The notes: generated by a model from the sequence alone, not told the origin. A stretch of 57,237 nucleotides of DNA from Verrucomicrobiaceae bacterium (GCA_019694165.1 JAIBCL010000039.1:1-57237); one strand, 5' to 3'; shown: positions 1 to 9,699, counted from the first letter of the stretch. Program-made: numbers and translations.

Positions 1-749
1 GCCCGTTCGACGATGCTCGATGCGTGCTTTGCATCCCAGTCTCCCATCCCGTAGCTCGGGGCGATCACGATCATTCCGCGCTCGTCCGCCACCCGGGAGA
101 GCAGCCAGATGTAAGCTTTGAAATTTCCGCCGCTCCCGTGAAGGAAGACGAGTGCCGGTGCGGGTTTCCGTCGGTCTAGTTTTGGAGGCACATAAAGGAA
201 GTAGTGGGAACGCTCAAATTGGAAGCCCCACAGGTCGTCGTAGGCGTCGGGCATCACCGATCCGAGTGCTCGGAAGTCCGGATCCGCCTCGAGTTCGGCG
301 TAAATGGAACTCGTCAGCCTGGAAAGCGACTTTGACTGCTTCATGGTGAAAAGCGGATCGAGCAGCGGCACGAGTTTGAAGCCGAGCATGAATTGATCGA
401 CTTCGGGAAGGAGTGCGCCGAGCGCGTGGTGATTGTAATGCCAGTCGCCGCCGACATAGCGGCTTTGGACGCGTGAGTCCTTTTGAGTGCGGCCGTCAGG
501 CGAAGAGACATGGAGCCAGACCGCCATCAGCAGCCAAGACACAAGGGCTACCAAGGCTGCGCGCCGGAGAACGGGCCGCTCGGGGTCCATCCAGGCAAGT
601 CCAGGCGCGATACCGAGCATCAAGGCAGCACACGCAAAGATCAGGCCTTTCGACGTGACACAGGATACGAGCAGCAGCGCCGCGAGCGGACAAATCAAGG
701 CCCCCCATAAGAGGGCGAATGCGCGAAAGGCTGACAACGGGTGATGCAC
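1..749 (-). CDS. Membrane-anchored alpha/beta hydrolase, 3' end outside window
   Basis: Partial gene reading leftward off the window edge. The visible frame begins with about three hydrophobic segments (roughly residues 8-80, e.g. LLWGALICPLAALLLVSC). A soluble part follows that reaches a typical alpha/beta-hydrolase oxyanion-hole stretch, VFLHGSGGNF, and then MIVIAPSYG. The nucleophile elbow and the rest of the catalytic triad lie outside the window, so activity cannot be confirmed. The fold resembles prolyl-oligopeptidase/dienelactone-hydrolase-type esterases. I placed the start at GTG 749. A GGAGGG motif at 776-781 suggests initiation may instead be at a rare codon (ATT 764 or ATA 770), adding a few residues. 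It lies about 60 bp downstream of the ABC transporter gene on the same strand, so co-transcription is likely. Substrate unknown. Confidence 0.6.
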   Translation of the reverse strand, partial: MHHPLSAFRAFALLWGALICPLAALLLVSCVTSKGLIFACAALMLGIAPGLAWMDPERPVLRRAALVALVSWLLMAVWLHVSSPDGRTQKDSRVQSRYVGGDWHYNHHALGALLPEVDQFMLGFKLVPLLDPLFTMKQSKSLSRLTSSIYAELEADPDFRALGSVMPDAYDDLWGFQFERSHYFLYVPPKLDRRKPAPALVFLHGSGGNFKAYIWLLSRVADERGMIVIAPSYGMGDWDAKHASSIVER

Positions 750-810
750 GAGCTGCTGAGCAATGGGTATTGTTTCCCTCCAGCACCTTGGCCGTGCAAT
801 TTTGACAGCG

Positions 811-3800
811 TCAAACGCGTGTGAGCTGCCGCCGCAGCGAGAAGTGGATGATGGCGAGGACGAGGTTGAGGGAGAGGATGATCACAACTCCGTTGATCCA
901 GAGGGTGCTGAATTCGGTGTCGAAGTAGCGCTTCACGGTGCCGAAGAAGACGTTCGGGCTGGTGCGGCGGCGGTAGTCTTCGCGCTCCATCTCGGCCTTG
1001 GTGACGAGGTCGAGCACCTTGCGGTTCACGTAGATTTCCTCGGCGCTGGTGCCGCCCTTGCGGTCGGCTCCTTGCATGGAGTCGAGCAGGTCCTGCTCGA
1101 GCCTGCCGGTGAGCACGGCGGTGCGGATGCGCTTGAGGTTGGCGGAGATTTCCTCGGGCTTGCGCGCGGTGAGGCCGGAGATGATGGCGAGGGACTGCTT
1201 GGCGAGCTCCAGCTTCTTGCGCTGCTCGTCGGTGAGCTCAACGTCGCGCGGGAGATCGACGATCTGCTGGATCTGGTCTTCGAGGAAGTCCTGGTTGCGG
1301 GTGAGGGGGTTGAGCTTGGCCTGGGAGATGAGCATGGCTTCATAGGACCAGCGCAGGGGCATGAACTGGCAGATGAAGGGGACCTTGAGCTTGCTGGCGG
1401 ACTCGTCGGGCTGCTCGGATTTTTCCACCCAGCGGCGGACGGCGTAGACGAGGTCGAGGTTCTTGTTCATCTCCTCGTACTTGATGAGCGCGCCGCCGAG
1501 GATGATCTGCGGGATGAGCATGAGCGGGATGGTGTTCAGCGCGGTGCGCGAGTCATGCACGAGGCTGGAGACGAGCAGGCCGAGGAAGACGCCGGTGAGC
1601 GAGGTGGCGAACATCCACCCCAGATGGATGGCGAACATCTCGCGCACCTCGAGGATCATGTTGCCGATGAGCAGATAGATGATGCACTGGACGAGCGCGA
1701 AGGTGCCGAGCGCGAGCATCTTGCCGCAGAGGTAGTAGAAAGTGCGCAGGTTGTGGTTGCGCTCGCGGTTGAGCATGTGGCGGTCGCGGATGATCTCGTC
1801 GGCGCTGTTGGTGAGGCCGAGGAACATGGCGACGACGAGGCTCATGAAGAGATAGGTCGGGACGTGAAACGCGGAGGCGAAGGTGTAGTGCTCCTCCTCG
1901 GAGTAGCGCAGCACGGTGGAGATGAGCACGGCCAGCAGTGGCGCCTCGAGCAGCGTGGTGAGGAGGTTGGCGCGGTTGCGCAGCTTGCTGAGGAAGGCGC
2001 GCCGCACGAGGGTGCCAAAGAGGATGCCTTCCTCGCGGATGGTGTGCTTCGGCGGCTGCGGTGCCTTGCGCTGGGGCGCGAGGGTGCTCTCGCGGCCTTC
2101 TTCGCGGGCGAGCGAGATCGTGGTGATGGTCGTGGCCGGCTCGCCGGGCAGCATGGACTGGAGCACGAGGTGGTTTTGATACCGGTCGCGCCAGAAATTC
2201 GGCGGGAAACGGCGCGCGGCCACGAGGTGGCCGTCGGCGCTTTTCTCCTGGATGATGTCGCCGCTGATGTCACGCAGCGGCGTCTCCATCACGTCGAAGA
2301 CGTAGTCGGGCGTGAGGTTCGAGGGCATCTCGGCGGCCTCCGACTTCTGGCCGGTCTCCTCATTGTAGGCACGCCAGAAGTACTCGATCATGCCCTGCGG
2401 CGTGCCGAAGAAGACCATCTTGCCGCCTTTGTCGAGCAGCAGCGCCTTGTCGAACATCTGGATGAGACGCGAACTGGGCTGGTGGATGGAGGCGAGGACG
2501 ATCTTGTTCCGCGCGAGGGAGCGGATGATCTCGAGCACATGCTCGGAGTCTTTGGACGAGAGGCCGGAGGTGGGCTCGTCGAAAAGATAGACGTCGGAGA
2601 TGCCGATCATGTCGAGCCCGGCGTTCAGGCGCTTGCGCTCGCCGCCGCTGAGAAACTTTTGCTGCGCGGTGCCGGCGAGGCGGTTGCGCAGCTCGGCGAG
2701 GCCCAGCTCGGAGAGCTTCGCATCGACGCGCTTCCGGCGGTCCTCGACGCGCAGGTGCGGGCAGCGTACGGCGACGGAGAAGTCGAGATTCTCCTGAACG
2801 CGGAGCAGGGGATCGAAGGCGTCCTCCTGCGGGATGTAGGCGATGTAGGGCGTGAGGCTGCGCAGGTGACCGTAGAGGGACACGCCGTTCATGAAGATGT
2901 CGCCCCCGCGTGGCTTGAGCTGGCCGGCCAGGACGCGGAGCAGGGTGCTCTTGCCACAGCCGCTGGGTCCCATGACGCAGATCATCTCGCCACGCCGTGC
3001 GGTGAGGCTGATGCCGTCCAGCGCGGTGTCGCGTCCGTCGAAGCGGTGGTAAAGCTCCCGCACTTCGAGCTGGCGGACCACATTGCGCTCCTCCTCGATG
3101 ATGCGGTCGGAGAAATGGCAGCGGAGGAATTGTCCGTCGCTGAGCGTGATGGTGTCGGCGTCATTGAGCGTGATGCGCTCACGAACGGGTGTGGTGCCGA
3201 CGTGGATGGTGCGCGGGGAGCGGAGCACTTCGAGTTCCCCGGTCTTCTGTGCGTAGTTGCACTCGATGCGCAGAAGGATCTCGCCTTCCGTGTCGTGGGA
3301 GAGGAGGATGTCCCCCACGTCGAGCAGATCGGGATTGTTCGAGACGAGGTAAGTGTTGCGGCTGCCTTCCAGGCGGAATTGCCCGCCGAACTCTCGCGCG
3401 CGGCGGCGCAGATCGCGGAGGGAAATCTCCACCTCGCCCTGGGCGATGATGCTGTCCTCGATCGATGCCTCGACCACGGTGCCCTCGCGCAGGCGCTGGC
3501 CGCCCACGGTGGCGTCGGTGTGGCGCAGCGCCTCGATGGTGACGCCGAGGCCGAAGCTCACGCGCAGGTTCGTGCCGCGGGCGCGCTGCTCGGTGATCTC
3601 GGCATCACCATGCTCCGTGAGCGTGATGTAGAGCTGCGTGCCGGTGACGGTTTTCTTCGCGTTGAAGTATGAGATGAGGTCGTTGTAGTCGAGCGTGACA
3701 TCTTCGAGCACGACGCGCTCGCCTTGATAAAGACGCGAGAAATCACCCGGCGGCTGGCGGCGGCTGCGCACGAGGATGGGCACCGTGCCCGTGTTCTTCA

Positions 3801-4548
3801 GGAGCACGAGGTTTTGATAGCGAAACGCCACCACCGAGCAGCCTGGCGAGAGCGACCGCAGCAGCACGTCGCACGGTTTTTGTGAGCCGATGCGCAGCGT
3901 CTCCAGCGGCTGCGTGCCCTTGCCGGTGAACGGCTCGCCAGCCTCCGCCGGCTTGTCCCCCGCGTTGAGCTGGTAAACGATGTCGATGGCCTGGGCGGCG
4001 ATGCCCAGGTTCGTCATGAACAGATAGAACTCCACCATCTGCCGCCGGTTCGACGCTGAATGGGAGATGAGCAGATAGAGCTGCACGCCGAGCAGAATCT
4101 TCTGCTCCACGGTCAGCGTCTTCGCCAGCTCCTTGGCGCGTGTGGTGAGGTCCTGCTCCTTGCTCAGCGCTTCGGAATAGAGGCGGCGCAGCTCCGAGTA
4201 GATGGCCTCCGGGTAGTCGTAGCGCAGGTAGCCGAGGCTGGAGTCGATTTCCTCCTCCTCCACCTCGCCGTCGATCTTGCTGAAGCCGGCGAAGACCTCG
4301 ATGAGCACGGGCAGCATCGTGTTGCGGGTGACGCGGCGCCTGCGCGCGGACGGGACCACGCGGTCCAGGAAGCTGCGCCACCAAGGCGCCGGCGGCGCGG
4401 ACAGCGGGGCGCCGCGGGATGCGCGCACATGTGCCGGACCGGGGAGCGGTGTGGGCGCATCGGGCTGCTGCTTCGGGTTGATCGGTGACTGGGCCGGCAC
4501 TTGGGCGGGGAAAGGTCGTGAGTATGAATCCTCATCACTCAAACACAA
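811..4548 (-). CDS. TerB-domain ABC transporter, ATPase and permease fused (ABCG-like)
   Basis: A 1245-residue half-transporter of the ABCG/White layout, with the ATPase ahead of the membrane domain. Residues ~75-200 form a TerB-like helical domain (FAGFSKIDGEVEEEEI). A ~250-residue beta-rich region follows, probably one or two FHA-like or cyclic-nucleotide-like modules. The ABC ATPase comes next, with Walker A GPSGCGKST, signature LSGGERKR, Walker B VYLFDEPT and H-loop ASIHQPSS. The last ~430 residues carry about six transmembrane segments of ABC2_membrane type. An insertion before the final segment contains a charged helical region. The start is TTG 4548, with GGGAG five bases upstream. Transport substrate and direction are not evident. 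It is divergent from ftsH across 184 bp and upstream of the partial hydrolase. ABC family assignment is firm; TerB is probable. Confidence 0.9.
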   Translation of the reverse strand: MCLSDEDSYSRPFPAQVPAQSPINPKQQPDAPTPLPGPAHVRASRGAPLSAPPAPWWRSFLDRVVPSARRRRVTRNTMLPVLIEVFAGFSKIDGEVEEEEIDSSLGYLRYDYPEAIYSELRRLYSEALSKEQDLTTRAKELAKTLTVEQKILLGVQLYLLISHSASNRRQMVEFYLFMTNLGIAAQAIDIVYQLNAGDKPAEAGEPFTGKGTQPLETLRIGSQKPCDVLLRSLSPGCSVVAFRYQNLVLLKNTGTVPILVRSRRQPPGDFSRLYQGERVVLEDVTLDYNDLISYFNAKKTVTGTQLYITLTEHGDAEITEQRARGTNLRVSFGLGVTIEALRHTDATVGGQRLREGTVVEASIEDSIIAQGEVEISLRDLRRRAREFGGQFRLEGSRNTYLVSNNPDLLDVGDILLSHDTEGEILLRIECNYAQKTGELEVLRSPRTIHVGTTPVRERITLNDADTITLSDGQFLRCHFSDRIIEEERNVVRQLEVRELYHRFDGRDTALDGISLTARRGEMICVMGPSGCGKSTLLRVLAGQLKPRGGDIFMNGVSLYGHLRSLTPYIAYIPQEDAFDPLLRVQENLDFSVAVRCPHLRVEDRRKRVDAKLSELGLAELRNRLAGTAQQKFLSGGERKRLNAGLDMIGISDVYLFDEPTSGLSSKDSEHVLEIIRSLARNKIVLASIHQPSSRLIQMFDKALLLDKGGKMVFFGTPQGMIEYFWRAYNEETGQKSEAAEMPSNLTPDYVFDVMETPLRDISGDIIQEKSADGHLVAARRFPPNFWRDRYQNHLVLQSMLPGEPATTITTISLAREEGRESTLAPQRKAPQPPKHTIREEGILFGTLVRRAFLSKLRNRANLLTTLLEAPLLAVLISTVLRYSEEEHYTFASAFHVPTYLFMSLVVAMFLGLTNSADEIIRDRHMLNRERNHNLRTFYYLCGKMLALGTFALVQCIIYLLIGNMILEVREMFAIHLGWMFATSLTGVFLGLLVSSLVHDSRTALNTIPLMLIPQIILGGALIKYEEMNKNLDLVYAVRRWVEKSEQPDESASKLKVPFICQFMPLRWSYEAMLISQAKLNPLTRNQDFLEDQIQQIVDLPRDVELTDEQRKKLELAKQSLAIISGLTARKPEEISANLKRIRTAVLTGRLEQDLLDSMQGADRKGGTSAEEIYVNRKVLDLVTKAEMEREDYRRRTSPNVFFGTVKRYFDTEFSTLWINGVVIILSLNLVLAIIHFSLRRQLTRV

Positions 4549-4671
4549 CTCATCTCCCGTTCTGTCATGCGCCGGCCTCCGCGGTCTGGTCCGGTCGCGG
4601 CACGGCGGGCCATACCGGACATGGCTGGCCGCCGGGACTTCTTAGGCGGCCGGGTAGATTGACATGAGTTT

Positions 4672-4699
4672 TTGCAAAACCCGTCCGGCGATGTATTCT
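4672..4699 (+). promoter_or_regulatory. Candidate sigma70-type promoter of ftsH
   Basis: TTGCAA (4672-4677) and TATTCT (4694-4699) are separated by 16 bases and lie 34 bases before the FtsH ATG. A TTGACA at 4659-4664 is nearby but too far from the -10-like element. Judged by consensus only. Confidence 0.3.
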
Positions 4700-4732
4700 C
4701 GCCGCCCCCGGGAAGCGTATTCCCCTCTAAAC

Positions 4733-6817
4733 ATGTCTGACGAACCATCTGGAAACCGCGGAGAAGGCCCAGGCCGCCGCAATCAAGAACAGCCGTTCAA
4801 TTGGAAGGGATTCCTGTGGTTCGCCCTTGCCGCTTTGTTCGTTGGCGCGGTGTTCTTCAACAAGAGCGACGCCATCCGCCGGGAGGAGAAGACGTATGCG
4901 CAGTTCAAGAAGCTGCTGGCGGACGATGCGATCATCAGTGACAAAGATCACCCGCTGGAACTCGTGCGCCAGGCGTCCACCGGCCAGGAGTTCATTCGCG
5001 GCTTCCATAAGAGCGCCGGTGCTGATGCTCCGCCCTCGATCACTGACGGCAAAGGCGGCGGCAAGATCGCCCTGAGGACGGAGACGCCGTTTTTCACGCC
5101 GGTGAACCTGGACTTCGAAAAAGAAGAACTGCACGCCTTGCTCAAGGAGAAGAACATCGAGTACTCGCACAAGATCGACGAGAACATCTGGAGTTCGCTG
5201 CTCATCACCTTCCTCCCGCTGCTGCTTGTGCTGGGCCTGATTTACTTCCTCGTCCGCCAGCAGATCCGCAGTGCGGGCCGCGGTGCACTGAGCTTCGGCA
5301 AGAGCCGCGCGCGGCTGCTCTCGCAGGACCGCAACAAGGTCACCTTCAAGGACGTTGCCGGCGTCGAAGAGGCAAAGGAAGAGGTGCAGGAGCTGGTCGA
5401 GTTTCTCAAAGACCCGAAGAAGTTTCAGCGGCTCGGCGGCAAGATTCCAAAGGGCGTGCTGATGGTCGGATCTCCCGGCACGGGCAAGACGCTGCTGGCC
5501 AAGGCCATCGCCGGCGAGGCGGACGTGCCGTTCTTCAGCATCAGCGGTTCGGACTTCGTCGAGATGTTCGTCGGGGTCGGCGCGAGCCGGGTGCGTGACA
5601 TGTTCGAGCAGGGCAAGAAGAATGCGCCGTGTCTCATTTTCATCGACGAGATCGACGCCGTGGGCCGCCATCGCGGCCACGGTCTCGGCGGCGGACACGA
5701 CGAGCGCGAGCAGACGCTCAACGCGTTGCTCGTCGAGATGGACGGTTTCGACACGCAGGAGGGCATCATCATCATCGCCGCCACCAACCGGCCGGACGTG
5801 CTGGACCCCGCGCTGCTGCGTCCGGGCCGCTTCGACCGTCAGGTCATGGTCGCGCTGCCCGACGTGAAAGGCCGCGAGGAAATCCTCCGCGTGCACTCCA
5901 AGAAAGTGAAGCTCGGCGAGGACGCCGATCTCTCGAAGATCGCGCGCGGCACGCCCGGCTTCTCCGGCGCGGAGCTGGCGAATCTCATCAACGAAGCCGC
6001 CCTGCTGGCGGCGCGGCGCGACTTGAAGGCCATCGGCAATGCCGAGCTGGAAGAAGCGCGCGACAAGGTCCGCTGGGGCCGCGAGCGCCGCAGCCTCGCG
6101 CTCACGGAAAAAGAAAAGGAAAACACCGCCTACCACGAAGCCGGTCACGCCATTCTCAACGAGATCCTCGAGCACACCGATCCGCTCCACAAGGTCACCA
6201 TCATCCCGCGCGGCCCCTCGCTCGGCTCCACGATGATGCTTCCCGAGGAGGACAAGTTCACCCACCGCCGCAGCGAGCTGCTCGACGACCTCGTCGTCAC
6301 CATGGGCGGGCGAGTGGCCGAGGAACTCAAGTTTGGCGACGTGACGAACGGCGCCACCGGCGACATCCGCATGGCCACGCGCATGGCGCGCAACATGGTC
6401 TGCGCCTGGGGCATGAGCGACAAGCTCGGCATGGTGGAATACGGCGACGACGACGGCCAGGTGTTCCTCGCACGCGATCTCGGCCGTGCGCGCAGCTACA
6501 GCGGCGCCACCGCGCAGAAGATCGACGAAGAAGTGAAGCGCCTCATCGACGAAGCCTACAACAAGGCCCTCGACCTGCTCACGCGGCATCGTGACAAGCT
6601 CGACATCATCGCCGCCGCGCTGCTGGAGTACGAGACGCTCGACGGCTCGCAGATCAAAGAGATCATGCAGCATGGCCGCCTGCTCAATCCGCCCGCGCCG
6701 CGCCAGAAGCCGCCCGCGCCGCCGCCAATCCCGAAGGCCGCCGGCCCGCGCCCCGTGCAGGAAGAAGACGAGGACGACGGCGGCCTCGCCCCCGGCCTCG
6801 CCGGTGCCACGGCCTGA
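4733..6817 (+). CDS. ftsH: ATP-dependent zinc metalloprotease FtsH
   Basis: Inner-membrane AAA+ protease that degrades unassembled membrane proteins and short-lived regulators as a hexamer. The order is canonical: a first membrane segment (~residues 27-45, WKGFLWFALAALFVGAVFF), a periplasmic FtsH_ext domain, and a second membrane segment (~160-182). The AAA module follows with Walker A GSPGTGKT (~246), Walker B LIFIDEID, pore motif FVGVGASRVR and second region of homology ending RPGRFDR. The M41 peptidase has HEAGH (~468). The C-terminal tail is Pro/Ala rich with an acidic EEDEDD run. ATG 4733 (MSDEPSG) is preferred over an in-frame start at 4664, which would add 23 residues without FtsH character. 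The length of 694 aa is normal. Monocistronic and divergent from the ABC transporter. Confidence 0.97.
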   Translation: MSDEPSGNRGEGPGRRNQEQPFNWKGFLWFALAALFVGAVFFNKSDAIRREEKTYAQFKKLLADDAIISDKDHPLELVRQASTGQEFIRGFHKSAGADAPPSITDGKGGGKIALRTETPFFTPVNLDFEKEELHALLKEKNIEYSHKIDENIWSSLLITFLPLLLVLGLIYFLVRQQIRSAGRGALSFGKSRARLLSQDRNKVTFKDVAGVEEAKEEVQELVEFLKDPKKFQRLGGKIPKGVLMVGSPGTGKTLLAKAIAGEADVPFFSISGSDFVEMFVGVGASRVRDMFEQGKKNAPCLIFIDEIDAVGRHRGHGLGGGHDEREQTLNALLVEMDGFDTQEGIIIIAATNRPDVLDPALLRPGRFDRQVMVALPDVKGREEILRVHSKKVKLGEDADLSKIARGTPGFSGAELANLINEAALLAARRDLKAIGNAELEEARDKVRWGRERRSLALTEKEKENTAYHEAGHAILNEILEHTDPLHKVTIIPRGPSLGSTMMLPEEDKFTHRRSELLDDLVVTMGGRVAEELKFGDVTNGATGDIRMATRMARNMVCAWGMSDKLGMVEYGDDDGQVFLARDLGRARSYSGATAQKIDEEVKRLIDEAYNKALDLLTRHRDKLDIIAAALLEYETLDGSQIKEIMQHGRLLNPPAPRQKPPAPPPIPKAAGPRPVQEEDEDDGGLAPGLAGATA

Positions 6818-7175
6818 GTCCGACTCACGCCGCGACCCGCCTCGGCGTCGCCTCCCGCCAGCGGACTCGCTCCTTGTCGCAGGGATTGTCGTCCGGTGCT
6901 GGTACACATGAGTGCCCCTGCACTGTGCTGCGGGAGTTTCAGAGGTGAAAGGCCAATGCTGCGGCACTTCCTTTGGCTCGGACGCTGGCCTTATGGCCAA
7001 GGCTGGCTGCTCGTTCACGCATTCTCTCCCTTGCCGGGGAGCCGCGTTTGACATTGAAGACCGACGTATCCACAATCACCGCCGTCAGGCCGGGCAAGGA
7101 TCGAGAGATTCGGCTCGGACCGGACGGCGAACAGGCTGTCGCGACGCATCAGCCGAAGACACCGATGCCTGTATT
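6818..7175 (+). other. Intergenic region of unclear content before the CLCA-like gene
   Basis: A 358-bp stretch between ftsH and the most likely start of the next gene. The frame of the downstream gene stays open back to 6912, but the encoded residues are Arg/Cys/Ser-rich and show no signal peptide or domain. A second frame (6973-7239) is also open and slightly more protein-like. I recognise no RNA gene, clear terminator or promoter here. It may be a decayed 5' end of the downstream gene or plain intergenic sequence. Confidence 0.4.
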
Positions 7176-9617
7176 ATGGGAATGGGAAGATTCAAAGACG
7201 GGAAGTTCGATTTGGTGGTGGTTGCGAATTTCGCGATGACCCCGGCTGAGACCGAGGAATGGCGACGCAGCTTCGAGAAGGCATCCGAGCTGTTCTTCGA
7301 CGCAACGGAAGGCCAGGTGCAGTTCGGAAACATCTTCGTGTGTGATGACTCGGTCGGAGCGGACGCGGCGGAGGTGATCTTGCACAATTCGGGTGATCCG
7401 AGCTACGGGACGTTCGGAAAATTTGGTCAACCTGGCGAGGCGCTGCACCTCATGCCGTACGTGCGCTTTCAGGTGCTGACGCATTTGCACGAGATGGGGC
7501 ATCACGTCTGGGCGCTGGGCGAGGAGTATGCCGCGGAAGCCGTGCTGGAGGACATCGACACTTCGGTCACGCCGGCAAACAATTCGACCGTGCCGCTCGT
7601 GGGCAGCTCCTTTGCGCCGGGCGCACTCGTGGGGGCGGATGCAATCTTGAAATTCGGATCGGTGCTCGAAAGGCGGGCCATCACCGCCAATGACGCGACG
7701 AGCCTGACCGTGGCGCCGGCCTTCAGCCAGTCTCCGATCAATGACAACGACGGGCGGGTGCAGTACCAGTTCTCGGCTGAGTGTGCGACGACAGCCAATC
7801 CGAATTTTTGCATCATGGAAAACGGCCGGGGCGCTGCGGGACGGCTGGACGCGGCGGGGACCTGGACACCCGCGGCAAATCCGGTCACGGAGTTTTGCTC
7901 CGCCAGCAATCACGATCCCGACGGAAACACCCAGCAGCAGGCACGCAACGCCAGTTCGTGCTGGGAGACGATCGTCAGCCGCCCTGGATTCACCGCGCTC
8001 ACCGCGCCCGATCCCGCGGCACCAGGACCGACGGCCGGCTTCACCGTGCCGGCGTGGATCGTGCTCGACAAGCAGCCGCGCTTCGCCGTCATCTTGGACC
8101 GTTCCGGTTCGATGAGCACAGGTCATAAAATGGCCGACGCACAGCACGGCGCTGTTTTCTGGCTGGAGCGCTGCGCTGTGGACGACGACCTGCTGTCGAT
8201 CATCGCATATGACGACGTCATCGACACCGTGCTGCCTCTCCAGCAGGCATCGGCAGCTGCTGGAGGACTTGGCCCGGGCATTGCCGCGATCAACGCCCTC
8301 ACTCCGCGCGGAGCTACAAACATCCGCGACGCTCTGTTCACCGCGCGTGACCAGATCGAATCGCGTCCCACACGCGCGGCCGCACAGGTCGCGCTGTTGC
8401 TCACGGACGGCAGGCACAACACGCCCTCGGGATCATCCGCGCTCGAAGCGATCACCGACTTTCAAGACGGGGGCATCCGCCTCTACACGTTGGGCGCGGG
8501 CGCGCCTGGCACTGTGGACATGGACGTGCTCGAGCAACTCGCCGCCGGCACCGGAGGCAGGGCTTTCAATGTGGGGGATGACCAGGCGGGCGTGATCGAG
8601 TCCGCGATGGCGGAGATCAACGCCGAGGTGCGCGGAGGCATCATCACCACCGAGCCTGTTCTGTTCCCCGACTGCAAGACCAGCGGCGGAGTGGACCGTC
8701 TGCTCAAACCTCTTCTCGCTCGACACAAAGGTCGCGTCGCGCCAAAAGCGCGGCCCAAGCTCGCGGACGTGCTCAGGGCCCTGGGAGTTCGTCATGCCGA
8801 TGATCTCATGGCGGCGCATGAAAGCCGGTCGCGGAGAGCCGTCGCCATTCCTATGCTCGTGGAGGAGAAGGCGGACCGCGCATCGTTCACCGTGGTGCAT
8901 CCTGACAGCACGGACATCTGGCTGTACTTGATCGATCCAGCCGGGCGGGTCGTTGATGCTGCGTCCGCGACCGTCGCACATGTGGAGAGTACGGCGCCGC
9001 ATGAGTTCATCGTCGTGAGAAAACCGATGGCGGGTCGCTGGACGGCTGTGCTCGTGCGCACCACCCCGGGGGCCGGCGTGAGCGCGCGGTTTGTGGCGGG
9101 CGGGGAGAATCGCCATCTCCAGGTTTTCGGTTCTGCGTCACCCCACGTACCGCCCGGCGTTCCGGTCCGTCTCACCGCCACGGCGCGCTGGCTGCACAAG
9201 CTCTCCGGCCTCAGAGTGACGGCCGCCGTAAGCGCGCCGAGCGGTGCGCGCACGCTCCTGACGTTGCACGACGACGCGCCTGATCGTCCTCAGGGAGGGG
9301 ATTACGAGTGCTTCTTCACTCCAACCGAGACCGGCACGCATCGCGCCGTCATCTCGATCACCGGATCGAAGGGCGCGCTTGTCGCCGATCCGGTCAGGCA
9401 GATGCTGCATAGTGAAGAGAACGACATCGATGTCGGTGTAAAGTCGCCGCGCTTCATTCGCCGCGTCGTCGTCACATTCGAGTCAGGAGAGAGGACCAAA
9501 CCTGCTGAAGACCCCAAATCTCGCGAGAAGCCTGCACGAAAAACGACCGGGCGTCCCCGACCGCTTGCCTTGATTTCGGCAAAAAAGTTGAGCGGCAAGA
9601 AAAAACAGCGGCGCTGA
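7176..9617 (+). CDS. CLCA-like metalloprotease with von Willebrand A domain
   Basis: The protein has the layout of calcium-activated chloride channel regulator (CLCA) proteins, which are self-cleaving zinc metalloproteases rather than channels. An N-terminal protease domain carries HEMGHHVWALGEEY (~residue 105), matching the CLCA pattern HExxHxxWGxxDEY with Glu in place of the usual Asp. A von Willebrand A domain starts near residue 300 with a MIDAS motif DRSGSMS and LLLTDGRHN. Two C-terminal beta-sandwich regions follow, comparable to the CLCA BSD and FnIII parts, then a Lys/Arg-rich tail. The start is uncertain: ATG 7176 begins just before family-like sequence (FDLVVVANF), ATG 7182 is an alternative, and the frame is open to 6912. 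No signal peptide is visible at either start, which is odd for this family. Confidence 0.75.
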   Translation: MGMGRFKDGKFDLVVVANFAMTPAETEEWRRSFEKASELFFDATEGQVQFGNIFVCDDSVGADAAEVILHNSGDPSYGTFGKFGQPGEALHLMPYVRFQVLTHLHEMGHHVWALGEEYAAEAVLEDIDTSVTPANNSTVPLVGSSFAPGALVGADAILKFGSVLERRAITANDATSLTVAPAFSQSPINDNDGRVQYQFSAECATTANPNFCIMENGRGAAGRLDAAGTWTPAANPVTEFCSASNHDPDGNTQQQARNASSCWETIVSRPGFTALTAPDPAAPGPTAGFTVPAWIVLDKQPRFAVILDRSGSMSTGHKMADAQHGAVFWLERCAVDDDLLSIIAYDDVIDTVLPLQQASAAAGGLGPGIAAINALTPRGATNIRDALFTARDQIESRPTRAAAQVALLLTDGRHNTPSGSSALEAITDFQDGGIRLYTLGAGAPGTVDMDVLEQLAAGTGGRAFNVGDDQAGVIESAMAEINAEVRGGIITTEPVLFPDCKTSGGVDRLLKPLLARHKGRVAPKARPKLADVLRALGVRHADDLMAAHESRSRRAVAIPMLVEEKADRASFTVVHPDSTDIWLYLIDPAGRVVDAASATVAHVESTAPHEFIVVRKPMAGRWTAVLVRTTPGAGVSARFVAGGENRHLQVFGSASPHVPPGVPVRLTATARWLHKLSGLRVTAAVSAPSGARTLLTLHDDAPDRPQGGDYECFFTPTETGTHRAVISITGSKGALVADPVRQMLHSEENDIDVGVKSPRFIRRVVVTFESGERTKPAEDPKSREKPARKTTGRPRPLALISAKKLSGKKKQRR

Positions 9618-9682
9618 CGCAGCCATCAGTTGATCCCCCCAGTGTGAAGCGCATCGGGAAGACGCGGGGGGCCTCTGGGCGG

Positions 9683-9699
9683 TCACGCGGGGCGCGTGA
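9683..9699 (+). terminator. Short hairpin after CLCA-like gene, weak terminator candidate
   Basis: Inverted repeat TCACGC-GGGGC-GCGTGA, with a 6-bp perfect stem and 5-base loop, lies 66 bases after the stop codon. No T-run follows, so intrinsic termination is doubtful. The remaining sequence up to the gap gene (290 bp in all) shows nothing else I can name. Confidence 0.2.

Noticed and set aside
763..3672. Long plus-strand open frame of 969 codons opposite the ABC transporter
   Set aside because: It is an antisense shadow in high-GC DNA; the product is Glu/Asp/Gly/His-rich without domains, while the minus strand has clear ABC motifs.
4727..7075. Minus-strand open frame of 782 codons opposite ftsH
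   Set aside because: Composition is Arg/Glu/His/Val biased and it mirrors the ftsH codons; no motif is present.
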